A DNA stretch of 64,000 nucleotides from contig NZ_CP030840.1 of the NCBI RefSeq assembly GCF_003330725.1, positions 5,884,116-5,948,115 of the forward strand. The letters are read 5' to 3'. Shown here piece after piece: positions 1 through 8,777 of this stretch. The position numbers and the translations under genes are program-made. Within the stretch, counting starts at the first letter, position 1. Every line of letters starts with the position of its first letter. The DNA is from Acidisarcina polymorpha (GTDB taxonomy: Bacteria > Acidobacteriota > Terriglobia > Terriglobales > Acidobacteriaceae). The notes below the pieces were generated by a model, which saw only the letters and a program-made list of their open reading frames with translations, made no database searches and was not told the DNA's origin.

Positions 1-234
1 TACTGCCTGTATCACAGCTTCTCGCAGAGCGTTACGTACCCTGACTGAAGGCCGACCATTACGGACTAGGAGAGAAAGAGCCTCCGTATCATGCAACGCG
101 CGGCTGCACCCTGAACAATTCTCTACGTGAGACAGAACATCCACACATTCCTCCCCGGTGAGCTCGCCGTCGACGTAACACTGGATGCTCGCTTCAAACC
201 CGGCGCAGGCACTCACTTTGTTTACAGATTGCAT
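1..234 (-). CDS. Anti-sigma factor zinc-finger domain protein (partial, runs off the window)
   Basis: Translating the minus strand from the left edge gives an open frame whose product contains CYVDGELTGEECVDVLSHVE followed by NCSGCSRAL. This is the Cys...His-x3-Cys-x2-Cys zinc-binding pattern of the anti-sigma (zf-HC2/ZAS) family, which bind an ECF sigma factor and hold it inactive until a signal arrives. The likely start is the ATG at 232-234 (MQSVNKVSAC); an in-frame ATG at 310-312 would add 26 residues. The C-terminal part, where a membrane helix or sensor would be, lies outside the window, so the class of anti-sigma factor is unknown. No sigma gene lies directly upstream, because that stretch holds a decayed response regulator; a partner would have to be downstream, off the window. 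The family call rests on the motif only. Confidence 0.6.
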   Translation of the reverse strand, partial: MQSVNKVSACAGFEASIQCYVDGELTGEECVDVLSHVENCSGCSRALHDTEALSLLVRNGRPSVRVRNALREAVIQAV

Positions 235-370
235 TGCTGTCGCACCCACTCTTTGCAGAATCAACTGCGGACCGTTAATTATTACAACTACACTTGTCTT
301 GACAGAAACCATGACTTTATAAGCGTCTCGCGCAGACCTTTGGATCTAACATCTATTTAAGTGGCATCAG

Positions 371-407
371 AGTCTGCCTGGAGAAGGCTTCTGTCTCTAG
401 GCAGACT
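371..407. repeat. Inverted repeat (9-bp stem) between decayed genes
   Basis: AGTCTGCCT at 371-379 is perfectly complementary to AGGCAGACT at 399-407, with a 19-nt loop. No T-tract follows on either strand, so it is not a clear intrinsic terminator. It lies between the anti-sigma gene and the response-regulator remnant. The rest of 313-560 holds nothing recognisable. Confidence 0.3.
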
Positions 408-567
408 TGATCCTCCTTGGTTCAAGGAAGGCTAGAGTAGTTTAGATCTCGGCCAGGGTCGAGGCGGAGACGAAGACGTAATTTGACAACAAGGTGAGAT
501 GTCGGCGGCATGGGGTACACACCTCTACTCGCGCTTTGAGAACGTGCGGCCTCCTCGACATACAAGC

Positions 568-925
568 TCAAAAACCAGAACTCGCCGCACATCTTATCAA
601 TCCTCGCATTCGTGTAACAAGTTCTCGCAAACTGAACGGCACGTCAAGTAATCGTCGGCCCCAGCTTCCAGGAGACGAACCTTTCCGTCGACGTGCGAGC
701 TCTAGCCAAGAACCACCAGGGAGAGACCCGAGATCGAGGTCGCAATTCTCTTGCATAGCCCGTAACCCGCAGGTTCCGGGATCTGCAGGTCGACTATCAC
801 TGCTGAAAACCGTTTTCGGGCAAGCATCTCCAGACCAGCCAAGCCATCTGGGACGAGATCGACCTCGTATCCGGCCGAGGAGAAAAGATGGTCACGTTTC
901 ATTGCACACCTATCTTTCCTGACAA
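568..925 (-). pseudogene. Decayed OmpR-type response regulator receiver domain
   Basis: On the minus strand 902-705 encodes AGYEVDLVPDGLAGLEML and FSAVIVDLQIPEPAGYGL, the alpha1/beta2 and phospho-Asp regions of a receiver (REC) domain. The frame then meets TAG at 704-702. Reading through gives SSHVDGKVRLLEAGADDYL, the usual beta4-alpha4 segment. Near 640-650 the frame shifts, and the next frame gives VPFSLRELVTRMRGLIR, the classic end of an OmpR-family REC domain. The gene thus has at least one nonsense mutation and one frameshift, and no recognisable DNA-binding domain follows. The N-terminal acidic pair upstream of 902 is also not preserved. It is a remnant, not a functional regulator. Confidence 0.7.
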
Positions 926-1084
926 GTCGATCGCCGATTGCAGGCCGTTTTCAACGGCAGATTAAGGCAATTCGGTTTGACTGCTCTGTTTTCGTTTTCC
1001 CTTCCTTGGCAGACCTCGGCAACATAGGGTTATTGGCGTCCCGCAGACCAGCCTGAATGTGCGGCGGCTCTAGCAGCATCGCAA

Positions 1085-1122
1085 GCTTGGTACTCGTCTC
1101 CGCTTAGAGCAGAGTACCAAGC
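1085..1122 (-). terminator. Possible terminator hairpin after the ferritin-like gene
   Basis: GCTTGGTACTC at 1085-1095 is perfectly complementary to GAGTACCAAGC at 1112-1122, an 11-bp stem with a 16-nt loop. It lies 35 bp beyond the stop of the minus-strand ferritin-like gene. There is no clear T-tract, so intrinsic termination is uncertain; it may only protect the 3' end. Confidence 0.35.
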
Positions 1123-1156
1123 CTGACAGGAGCGGATCAGATAGCACGTGCCACCG

Positions 1157-2272
1157 TTACCTGGTAGCTGCGTCGGCCGCGACGGCTAGTTCATTTAGTG
1201 TTCGCAAAAATTTCTTACTTTGACCGACGAATAGCCCATCCGCCGTAAAGCTGGCGATTGTGGCTACGGCGCCCCCAAACTCGTCACTGAGTGGGCGGAT
1301 CACGGAACATTTGGGAAGATTAGGTCTTATGAAATCGCAAGGTACCGGAAATATCAAGCTGGGCTGGGTTTGCGGGTTAAGCGGATGGAAAAAATCAGGA
1401 AACGTCAATCCTTCGTCTGTTACCGGCGCCACAGGTGCCTGGACTGCATTGCCTGCAAAATCGACCCACTCCAGAAAGTGAGCGATCTCATCTCCGCCGA
1501 TGCCAAGCGTAATTCGAATCACTTCCGGATGCTTCGCTTTTTGGTTCATTGCTGCGTAGAGGCTCGATCCACCCTGTTCAATATAGCCAAAGTGAAAAGC
1601 AGCGGTATTCGCGATCACCTGAAGATGGGCGGCAGAGCCGTTCAGGTCAGCATCGTCGACAGGAATAGCGCGGCGATCGGTGATCTTGAGCGCCTGGGGG
1701 AAAGTTGCTCCAAAATCAGGGTTCTTCGCGCTTCGGTAGCGAGTGAACCAGCTTGTGTCGACATTGAGATGCATGAGGTTCGTGAGACGACCGATATTTT
1801 GCGCCCCCGTGGCCCGGCTCCCTTGGAGAGTGAGAAACTCGTCGAAATTGACCGGGTCTGCGCCATTCGATTCCAAATATCCGTTTAAGAAGGTAGCGTG
1901 ACTAATCTCGTCGAGGGTGTTACTGGTGATGTATTGAGTAGCGTCGCCATCAAGATTCTGAAGCGCGGCCTGGTAGCTGTTCAGCGGTTGATTTGGGTCG
2001 ACCTCAAGCGGAATCCCCGAGTTCAGACCACCTAACTCCGCATATTGTACCCAGAGGTCCGACTCTATGAGTTCTGCCGCCGCCAGGAACCTAAGAATAG
2101 CGACATCGCCGGCATCGAGCCTTCGGTTCTCTCCCCATTCCTGTGCTGCTGCCGCCGTTCCATTTGCCAACAAGCCCGTGCCGATTGTCGCTGCACCTCC
2201 CGCCAGAAGACCGCTCTTCATAAAAGAGCGGCGGTCGAGTGAACGCTTGATATTGTCCCGTGAGTTTTGCAT
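1157..2272 (-). CDS. TAT-exported ferritin-like domain protein
   Basis: 371 residues. The N-terminus carries a twin-arginine signal (DRRSFMKSGLLAGGAA then a small-residue stretch ending near residue 45), so the folded protein is probably exported to the periplasm. The body resembles the ferritin-like domain (Ferritin_2/DUF4439-like) of exported bacterial proteins: helix-forming stretches FLAAAELIESDLW, ISHATFLNGYLE, AAFHFGYIEQGG and GIGGDEIAHFLEWVDFAGN supply spaced Glu/His residues that could bind metal. Whether it binds a di-iron centre, stores metal or scavenges peroxide cannot be told. An ECF sigma gene lies 430 bp upstream on the same strand, and the 2273-2703 gap shows no other gene. 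The C-terminal ~60 residues have no motif I recognise. Confidence 0.75.
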   Translation of the reverse strand: MQNSRDNIKRSLDRRSFMKSGLLAGGAATIGTGLLANGTAAAAQEWGENRRLDAGDVAILRFLAAAELIESDLWVQYAELGGLNSGIPLEVDPNQPLNSYQAALQNLDGDATQYITSNTLDEISHATFLNGYLESNGADPVNFDEFLTLQGSRATGAQNIGRLTNLMHLNVDTSWFTRYRSAKNPDFGATFPQALKITDRRAIPVDDADLNGSAAHLQVIANTAAFHFGYIEQGGSSLYAAMNQKAKHPEVIRITLGIGGDEIAHFLEWVDFAGNAVQAPVAPVTDEGLTFPDFFHPLNPQTQPSLIFPVPCDFIRPNLPKCSVIRPLSDEFGGAVATIASFTADGLFVGQSKKFLRTLNELAVAADAATR

Positions 2273-2703
2273 TCCTGCCTGCCTTTCTAGCTAATGAAAC
2301 TAGATGCAGGCGTTTTTATTCTGTCCTTATCGAGTTATCCCAACAATTTGTCTCGAGCCGACAGGGTTTACCGGTGACGGTGCTTGCGGTGGTCGCAGAC
2401 AAACGATCGATCTCCGATGCAGAATACAGGAATCGACTAAGCGCCGCTTATGGTGACTAGAAATACGATCCCTCCAAAAGCTTTGCCACATTCCGGGGGG
2501 AGGCTGTCGTGATGATCCCATATTTATTAACAAATTCGAGAGGGGCTTCTATACTAATCTGCTCGTCGGGCGAGTCGCCGTGTGTAGGAAACAGAAGCAC
2601 ACGGACTTCCTAGCAGGGAGCTCATTATCGATCGCTCATTGGTGATCGATGCGTACTACACTTGTTTGATTTCTCCCCTCCGCTGCTCGTCTGTAAAAGC
2701 CCC
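2273..2703. other. Intergenic stretch, no gene seen
   Basis: The 431 bp between the ECF sigma gene and the ferritin-like gene contain only short frames without recognisable products. A Shine-Dalgarno-like purine run lies directly before the ferritin ATG. No hairpin with a T-tract or clear operator was noticed. Confidence 0.4.
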
Positions 2704-3339
2704 TCATTTCAGTTGACGATGTGCCCTCTCTTTAAGTGCCGCCGTACCGGCTGACTTTCTCGATTGAAGTGAACCGTGAGTACTCCGAAGTGACTCCCGA
2801 ACCATTTTCCGGGCTCTGGCCAGGCGTGACATAACGGTTCCGATTGGGATCGACAATGTGTCCGCAATTTCCCGGTAAGACGCATCCTCAACGTCACAGA
2901 GCAAAATGACGTCTCGAAGGATGGCGGGCAGCCGCTCGATTGCACCTCGAACAGCATCGATGTCGGAATGCCTGATGAGGAACGACTCCGGAGTGGCGGA
3001 CGTTGTCGGCAGATCCTTCTCGGGGTCTAGTGCAAGGGTCATGCGCCGCTCAAGTTTTGAGCAGGAACCAAGAAATGTGTTTTTCAGAATTTGGAATATC
3101 CATGCCCGGAAATTGGTGCCAGGTTCAAACGACTTGTAGCCGCGCATTGCTTTCAGGTAGGTCTCTTGAACGAGATCCTCGGCATCGTTCTGATTCTGTG
3201 CAAGCCATCGCGCGAAGTTGTAAAGGGAATCGAACAAAGGAATGGCCAATTCTTCGAACCCGGCCAACGATCCATCGTCCTGCGAGGATGAAGGCCCGAA
3301 GTGGACCACACCCGGTAGCCTAAAGCCAAACGGTCTCAA
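2704..3339 (-). CDS. ECF-subfamily RNA polymerase sigma factor
   Basis: About 211 residues. Sigma region 2 is clear (FDSLYNFARWLAQNQNDAED then LVQETYLKAMRGYKSFEP and NFRAWIFQILKNTF), and region 4 follows (IERLPAILRDVILLCDVEDA, SYREIADTLSIPIGTVMSRL, then ARARKMVRESL). This is a standard two-domain extracytoplasmic-function sigma factor that redirects RNA polymerase to a small regulon. The frame is open to a TTG at 3366, but AGGAG followed eight bases later by TTG at 3339 makes that start more likely; a GTG at 3309 is also possible. No anti-sigma gene adjoins it. The nearest zinc-finger anti-sigma gene is 2.5 kb away, so a partnership is only a guess. Confidence 0.85.
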   Translation of the reverse strand: MRPFGFRLPGVVHFGPSSSQDDGSLAGFEELAIPLFDSLYNFARWLAQNQNDAEDLVQETYLKAMRGYKSFEPGTNFRAWIFQILKNTFLGSCSKLERRMTLALDPEKDLPTTSATPESFLIRHSDIDAVRGAIERLPAILRDVILLCDVEDASYREIADTLSIPIGTVMSRLARARKMVRESLRSTHGSLQSRKSAGTAALKERAHRQLK

Positions 3340-3590
3340 TTGCCTGCTCCTCGGGTCACACCTCAAAAGTGCACCCTTAGCCGCAAGGCATCAATTTACC
3401 CAGGCTTTTCCCCTCCTATCCTGTATATTGCCTGTCAAATGGCTCATTGTTAAGGCAGTTACCTCTGAACATATCCTTGGCAACGGTTTGCTGGCGTGGC
3501 TGTGTAGGGGATAGGGGCGGAGACTTCTCCTTGCATATTTACGAAACCTCGACTTGTCAAAGTGATAAACTCAGCAGGAAAAGCACCAAT

Positions 3591-5573
3591 ATGGAACCAT
3601 CGCGGCAACACTTCCTCGTGCGGTTCGGTACCTTTGAGTTTTCTCTACAGTCGGGCGAGGTGCGGAGAGCGGGTGTCAGAATCAGGGTCCAACAGCAGCC
3701 GCTCAAACTGCTGGAGGTCTTGTTGGAACATCCCGGAGAGCTCGTCACCAGGGAGGAACTTCGCAGCCGGGTCTGGCCGACCGAGAGCTTTGGCGATGCC
3801 GACCAGGCGGTTAACATAGCTATCGCGAAACTTCGGAGCGCTTTAGGGGACTCCGCTGAAAATCCGCGATATATCGAGACTCTCCCGAGGCGCGGGTATC
3901 GTTTCATCGCGGACGTCTCTTTCGTCGACGGGGATGGCAGGAGACGAACGCCGGAACTAGCATCCACGGATGCGTCTGCTGAATCCGAGATCGGGTATCA
4001 GCATAACGGCAACGGGGTAGCCGTTCTGCCCATAAGTGAACCCTCGCCTCAGCTTCAAAGCGCTGAGTTGTCTGTCCCACCCAGGACCCGACGGCCACCG
4101 ACCAGTCGAGTGCTCATAGCGCTCGCGGCCGCACTGAGTTTGACGATGCTTGCCGTCTTGTTCTTCCTTTCCCGCTACCATAAGCCCGCAGTCATACGGT
4201 CTTTGGCGGTGCTCCCGCTAGAGAATCTGTCTGGTGATGCCGCACAGAACTACTTTTCTGATGGGATGACAGACGAGTTGATCACTGACCTGGCGCAGAT
4301 CAGTGCTTTACGGGTAATCTCCCGCACCTCAACAATGGGATACAAGGGTTCTCATAAGTCGCTGCCCCAAATCGCTCGTGAGTTGAACGTGGACGCGGTA
4401 GTAGAAGGCAGCGTGGTTCGTGCCGGCGACCATATTCGCATCACAGCGCAGTTGATCGACGCCTCTACTGACAAGCACATCTGGTCGCAAAGCTATGAGA
4501 GTGAGTTGCGAGACACCTTAGCGCTACAGGACCGGGTCGCAAGAGCCATTGCCGAGCAAATTCAAATCAGCTTAACACCGCGCGAAAAAGTTGAGCTGAC
4601 TAGCGCAACGGTTGTCAATCCGCAAGCTTACGAGTCTTATCTCAAAGGCCGATACTTTTGGAGTAAGCGCACAGCAGAAGGTTTAGAGGCTGCCCTTCAT
4701 TATTTTAATCAGGCGATCGCAGAAGATCCGAACGATGCTAGGGCCTATTCCGGATTAGCCGACACTTATGCCTTGCTGGGGGACTGGCAATATGCAGTGA
4801 TGACCCCTAAAGAAGCCTATCCTAAAGCCAAGGCCGCAGCGTTCAAAGCTGTGAATCTGGACAACACGCTCGGGGAAGCACACAACTCGCTTGCATTTGT
4901 GCTGGACGGCTTTGACTGGAATTTCGATTCCAGCGGAAAGCAATTCCAACAGGCCATTGAGCTCAATCCGGGATACGCAACTGCTCACCATTGGTTTGCT
5001 TGGCACCTGGCTCTGTTGGGCCAGTATGACCAGGCGATTGCCGAAATGAATAAGGCGAGAAGCTTGGATCCGTTATCTCTCATTATTAACTCGGATTTGG
5101 CAGAGCTTCTTGTCCTTTCACACTCTTATGACAAAGCGATAGAACAAAGCCATAAGACAATCGATCTGGACCCCAACTTTGCTATGGCACATAATCAGTT
5201 AGGCCAGGCGTACCTTCAAAAACACATGTCGGACCAAGCAATCGAAGAACTGCAAAAAGCGGTTGAGCTTTCTGGAGGTAGCCCGACGTGCATCGCTAAT
5301 CTCGCTCGAGCATATAGTTTATCCGGCAAGAGGAACGAAGCGATAAAGCTGCTGAACGACCTGAAGGGTAGTTCGACGGCCCGGTATTCGTATGCTTCGG
5401 AGATTGCCGCCATTTATGTGTCGCTCGGAAATGTGGATGAAGCAATGAATTGGCTTGAAAAAGGCTACCTGGAACGATTTAACCCTGGTGTGCTGATACG
5501 GCCGGCGTTCGATCCCATCCGTTCGGAGCCGCGCTTTCAACACCTTGTGCAGCGCGTTGGCTTGCCCGGTTGA
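3591..5573 (+). CDS. Winged-helix (CadC/OmpR-type) transmembrane regulator with FlgO-like and TPR domains
   Basis: 660 residues from the ATG at 3591 (MEPSRQHFLVRFGTFEFSL); the frame is open to 3447 but the upstream part does not look coding. Residues ~8-110 are a Trans_reg_C winged helix (LLEVLLEHPGELVTREELR and YIETLPRRGYRFIADV). A single membrane helix lies near residues 180-202 (VLIALAAALSLTMLAVLFFL). Next comes a FlgO/TolB-like domain (SLAVLPLENLSGDAAQNYF, RELNVDAVVEGSV) and then at least six TPR units to the C-terminus. The topology suggests a cytoplasmic DNA-binding head coupled through the membrane to a periplasmic scaffold, as in CadC/ToxR regulators. It is monocistronic. The same FlgO-plus-TPR tail occurs on a kinase at 37.0-39.3 kb. 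Targets and ligand are unknown. Confidence 0.8.
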   Translation: MEPSRQHFLVRFGTFEFSLQSGEVRRAGVRIRVQQQPLKLLEVLLEHPGELVTREELRSRVWPTESFGDADQAVNIAIAKLRSALGDSAENPRYIETLPRRGYRFIADVSFVDGDGRRRTPELASTDASAESEIGYQHNGNGVAVLPISEPSPQLQSAELSVPPRTRRPPTSRVLIALAAALSLTMLAVLFFLSRYHKPAVIRSLAVLPLENLSGDAAQNYFSDGMTDELITDLAQISALRVISRTSTMGYKGSHKSLPQIARELNVDAVVEGSVVRAGDHIRITAQLIDASTDKHIWSQSYESELRDTLALQDRVARAIAEQIQISLTPREKVELTSATVVNPQAYESYLKGRYFWSKRTAEGLEAALHYFNQAIAEDPNDARAYSGLADTYALLGDWQYAVMTPKEAYPKAKAAAFKAVNLDNTLGEAHNSLAFVLDGFDWNFDSSGKQFQQAIELNPGYATAHHWFAWHLALLGQYDQAIAEMNKARSLDPLSLIINSDLAELLVLSHSYDKAIEQSHKTIDLDPNFAMAHNQLGQAYLQKHMSDQAIEELQKAVELSGGSPTCIANLARAYSLSGKRNEAIKLLNDLKGSSTARYSYASEIAAIYVSLGNVDEAMNWLEKGYLERFNPGVLIRPAFDPIRSEPRFQHLVQRVGLPG

Positions 5574-5910
5574 GTGACCATTACACCATTTAGGTGGGAT
5601 GGATGCTGAAGCGAGAGCATCTGCTCCATTTTTCATAGTCATGCAGTAGCTTCCGTCATGCGCTTAAAGCCGCGCCGCGCGGGCGGCGATGGTGCATCGC
5701 TCGTGCCACGTCCACATGTTCAGTGGAGGGCATGACGTACGATTTCTTTCGCGCATTCAAATGAGTCGGAGCTGGGAAGGTTGGTACAAGCAGAAGGCGA
5801 GGCTTCTGAGGGTAAGGCGGGTCTTGAATTCTTCAAAGTCTGGTAGAAATGGAACCCAGGACGCTCCTAGGTTTCTCATACAAGACGGCTAACACCTGTC
5901 CATCGTCTTC
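5574..5910. other. Convergent intergenic stretch, nothing recognisable
   Basis: These 337 bp separate the winged-helix/TPR gene from the minus-strand P450 gene. Only short frames without homology-like features are present, and no convincing terminator hairpin was seen. Confidence 0.4.
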
Positions 5911-6990
5911 TCAAATGCGAGCCTCATCCTGCGGAGCTCTCGGCAAGCGAACCCACAAAGACCTTGGGAAGCGAAAACCCGAACCGCCCTGCCACTCGAC
6001 CGGGGAGACTAGAGTTGGCGCCCCAAACCGTTCCAGCAGGGGACGGGTAATCGTGGCAGCCGCCATGCGAATCAAGCCGGCTGCTACGCATGAGTGTGAG
6101 CCCGACCCTAGAGTGAAATGTGCTCCTTCATTTCGATGGATATCGACCTGATTAGGTTGGGGAAAACGGTCGGGATCGCGGTTTGCGGCGATGATCCTCA
6201 GGATGACCTGCTCCCCCTTACGAATTAAGCAACCATTCAGATCGATATCCGCCGTAGCTATTCTTGTGACGGTGCGGGCAAGCCCAGAGTATCGCAGCAA
6301 CTCCTCTATAGCTTGCTCTATAAGTGCGGGTTGTTGATGCAGTTCGGTCCATTGCAGCGGATATTGGATTAGAGCGAACCAGGCATTTCCCAACAGACAA
6401 GGCAGGGTTTGTGAGAGAGCGACGAATCCGGAGCTATCTAGGCGCTCGGGGCTGGAGGGAATGTACCTTCGTATCTCTGCGTTGGCGGCCTTGGCAGAGG
6501 CGCGCAGAGCGTGGTCGTAAGGCTCGGCGGCAGCGGCTGAAACGTGTCGGGCGCCTTCATAGAGACGGGCGCCATCGTCCCGGGAGATTCCGGTCGTCAT
6601 CGCTGCTAAAGAGAGACAAAGCGGCCGTGCGTAATCATCCATCAGATCGACTGGTTTTTCGGTTGATAAACCGTCGGCCACCTCATAGACCTCGCGATTT
6701 AATTTATCTCTCCACCTCCTTAATGGCACTGGGGAAAGTGACTCTAGGGCTTCTACTCGTATCCTTGCTCGCTCGCGATCGTCCGGCAGCTCAATCGTTT
6801 TCCCCAGACGAGGGCTACTCAGCACAAGACTCGATGTACGAAAGGCTGCGAGAACATCAGAGTACTTGCTGAGAACCCATGCGTTCAGCAGGGGATCGAA
6901 ATAAGCAGCTTCGGTCTCGGGCGAAGATGGACAGTCGAGTTGATCCTGGCTCCAGCTCGGTATAAGTGGATTGCTTGGTTTTATCGGCAT
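5911..6990 (-). CDS. Atypical short cytochrome P450
   Basis: 359 residues, somewhat shorter than the usual ~400. The haem-ligand loop is HFTLGSGSHSCVAAGLI with the proximal cysteine near residue 301; the usual Gly two residues after Cys is Ala. The K-helix ExxR motif is EELLR. The I-helix region (ALSQTLPCLLGNAWFALIQ) lacks the acidic-Thr pair normally used to activate oxygen, so chemistry may differ from a standard monooxygenase. The ATG at 6990 lies 15 bp after the stop of the di-haem cytochrome gene, whose own start overlaps the phosphoesterase stop, so the three are probably one transcript. No ferredoxin or ferredoxin reductase gene is nearby. The substrate is unknown; the P450 family call is firm. 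Confidence 0.85.
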   Translation of the reverse strand: MPIKPSNPLIPSWSQDQLDCPSSPETEAAYFDPLLNAWVLSKYSDVLAAFRTSSLVLSSPRLGKTIELPDDRERARIRVEALESLSPVPLRRWRDKLNREVYEVADGLSTEKPVDLMDDYARPLCLSLAAMTTGISRDDGARLYEGARHVSAAAAEPYDHALRASAKAANAEIRRYIPSSPERLDSSGFVALSQTLPCLLGNAWFALIQYPLQWTELHQQPALIEQAIEELLRYSGLARTVTRIATADIDLNGCLIRKGEQVILRIIAANRDPDRFPQPNQVDIHRNEGAHFTLGSGSHSCVAAGLIRMAAATITRPLLERFGAPTLVSPVEWQGGSGFRFPRSLWVRLPRAPQDEARI

Positions 6991-7005
6991 CGCGCAGCCT
7001 TGCTT

Positions 7006-7770
7006 TCATTGTTTAAAGTAGGCGATCAGATCCCGCCGCTCCTCAGCCTTGGGTACATAGAAGTCCATCTTGGCATCCGGTATTACCGAATCTGGACCGC
7101 TCAACCACTTATCCAGAGTGGCTTCGTTCCAGGTCAGTCCCGAATTCTTCAATCCTTGGGAGTAGTCAAACCCCGGCACGGTTCCGGCCTTTCTTCCATA
7201 AACTCCAGCCAGTTTTGGCCCCTCCTCATTGATCTCCATGGAGTGGCAACCTGTGCAGCGCTTGTCGAATACCATCTTGCCCCGTGTAGCATTCCCAGCC
7301 CCAGTCAGCGTCGCCTCGGTGTTACCTGCATTCTTGCCTAACTTCGATAACGCTTCCACGTCAGCCTGGGTAAGCTTGGCGCCCCAGTGAAGTGCCAGGT
7401 ATTGAAGCGGCGGCATGTCCCCACTCTTTGCCTCACTGCTGATCTTGGCAAACAGCACTTGCTGCTGCTCCACCGACAACAACTCCCATCGAGAGAGATC
7501 CATGTGCTTGTGCGCCTCGACGACATCTCGTTCGATCAGCCAGGATCCCGGAGCAACGCGGGCGTAGACTGGCCAATGCGTTTCACTCGAGTGGCAATCC
7601 GCGCATTTACTCACCAGCACCCCCTTTGCAGCAGGCGACAGGTTGGCGCCCTCGAGCAGCCTGCCCCGTCCTTGCGCCTCCTCTACATGAGGATTGCCAA
7701 ACGGATGGACATACCCCAGGCCCGTCATCGAGGCTACGAGAAGCGCCGCAACCAACCAGACGCGCCTCAC
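7006..7770 (-). CDS. Haem-binding domain plus class I cytochrome c (two CxxCH)
   Basis: 254 residues with an N-terminal signal or anchor helix (VWLVAALLVASMTGLGYVH). Two covalent haem sites are visible: CADCH near residue 56 in a haem-binding domain (SSETHWPVYARVAPGSWLIE follows) and CTGCH near residue 170 in a class I cytochrome c fold (axial Met probably in AKMDF or nearby). It should be an exported electron carrier on the periplasmic side. The GTG start at 7770 overlaps the upstream phosphoesterase stop by four bases (GTGA), indicating translational coupling. The P450 gene follows 15 bp downstream, but a periplasmic cytochrome and a cytoplasmic P450 would not exchange electrons directly, so co-transcription does not prove a shared pathway. 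Confidence 0.85.
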   Translation of the reverse strand: MRRVWLVAALLVASMTGLGYVHPFGNPHVEEAQGRGRLLEGANLSPAAKGVLVSKCADCHSSETHWPVYARVAPGSWLIERDVVEAHKHMDLSRWELLSVEQQQVLFAKISSEAKSGDMPPLQYLALHWGAKLTQADVEALSKLGKNAGNTEATLTGAGNATRGKMVFDKRCTGCHSMEINEEGPKLAGVYGRKAGTVPGFDYSQGLKNSGLTWNEATLDKWLSGPDSVIPDAKMDFYVPKAEERRDLIAYFKQ

Positions 7771-8777
7771 ACCGCCTCCGCCAGCGAAGAGTCGACAACC
7801 GCGAGGTGATTATGTCCACGAACGACGTTGACATTAGTTACCCCAAGTACGCTCTCTAGCTTGCCAGCGGGAACTGCCATGGGACCTGGGCCCGCCGCAG
7901 TTCCTGGCGCAGGCTGCGGGAATGCCGTCGACATAGCCGTATGAAAGCTGACATTGCCCTCGACCTTCTGCACGATCTGATGTATGTGGCCGTTCAAGAC
8001 CGTGACCGATCCAAAACGCTTCATGTAGCCCAGCGCGGTCGCCCCATCTTGCGTCCCCCAACCCCATTTCTGATAAACCATCCACAGCGGGATGTGGGCA
8101 AACACCACTACCGGTGTCGAGGCGCTGAGCCCGCCTAAATCGGATTTCAGCCAATCCAACTGGTCTGGGCCCAGGTTGCCCATTGCATCCACCTGGACAC
8201 AATTGTTCAACCCCACAAAGTGGACTCCCTTGTAGTCATGGCTGTACCAGCCGCTTCCCAGCGTCCCTTTGCCAAACCGCTGCTTGTACTGTTCGCCATC
8301 GTCAAGCGAGAAATCATGTTCTCCAGGCACATAAAATACCTGCCCCACCTTTGCGTCCTTGATTACCTCTGCGGCGGTATCGAACTCCGCTGGCTTTGAG
8401 CTTTGAGTAATATCGCCGGTATGAATCATGAACTCAGGTCGCTTCGCCCCCGCGTGCCCGGCGTTGATCTTATCGATAGCGATTTTCAGCGTGTTGGTCA
8501 CATTCTGATTAGCCGCTTTATTGAAGCCAATATGACTGTCGCTGATCTGCACAAAGGAGAAATCCTCAACTATATTTTTCTTGGCTGTGCTCGTAGAGTC
8601 CGCCAACACCTTCGAAGTCGGTACGCCTGCAACCATCGACCAGATCAGCCCCGTACCTGCCCACGCCATGCACTGCAGAAAGTTGCGCCGGTCGATGCCA
8701 TCTTCTGCCACGACCAGTTCATTTGTCTGGAGCGCCGTCTCTGCCTGGTTCTCGTGCTTTCCATCGTTTTTCTTCAT
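7767..8777 (-). CDS. Exported calcineurin-like metallophosphoesterase
   Basis: 336 residues. The phosphoesterase signature is complete: SDSHIGFN (DxH), HTGDIT (GDxx), PGEHDFSLDDG (GNHD-like with E for N), FAHIPLW and NGHIHQ (GHxH). These ligands normally bind a di-metal centre that hydrolyses phosphoesters. The N-terminus has DRRNFLQCMAWAGTGLIW, a twin-arginine-type signal preceded by a long charged region, so export in a folded state is likely. It is the first gene of a minus-strand operon with the cytochrome c (4-bp overlap) and P450 genes. The replacement of Asn by Glu in the GNHD motif is noteworthy. Substrate unknown; possible classes include cyclic nucleotides, phospholipids or nucleotides. 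Confidence 0.85.
   Translation of the reverse strand: MKKNDGKHENQAETALQTNELVVAEDGIDRRNFLQCMAWAGTGLIWSMVAGVPTSKVLADSTSTAKKNIVEDFSFVQISDSHIGFNKAANQNVTNTLKIAIDKINAGHAGAKRPEFMIHTGDITQSSKPAEFDTAAEVIKDAKVGQVFYVPGEHDFSLDDGEQYKQRFGKGTLGSGWYSHDYKGVHFVGLNNCVQVDAMGNLGPDQLDWLKSDLGGLSASTPVVVFAHIPLWMVYQKWGWGTQDGATALGYMKRFGSVTVLNGHIHQIVQKVEGNVSFHTAMSTAFPQPAPGTAAGPGPMAVPAGKLESVLGVTNVNVVRGHNHLAVVDSSLAEAV

Noticed and set aside
127-360. Plus-strand frame of 77 codons
   Set aside because: It lies opposite the anti-sigma gene and encodes no recognisable pattern, whereas the minus strand shows the zinc-finger motif.
494-922. Plus-strand frame of 142 codons
   Set aside because: It is antisense to the decayed response regulator and has no family-like segments.
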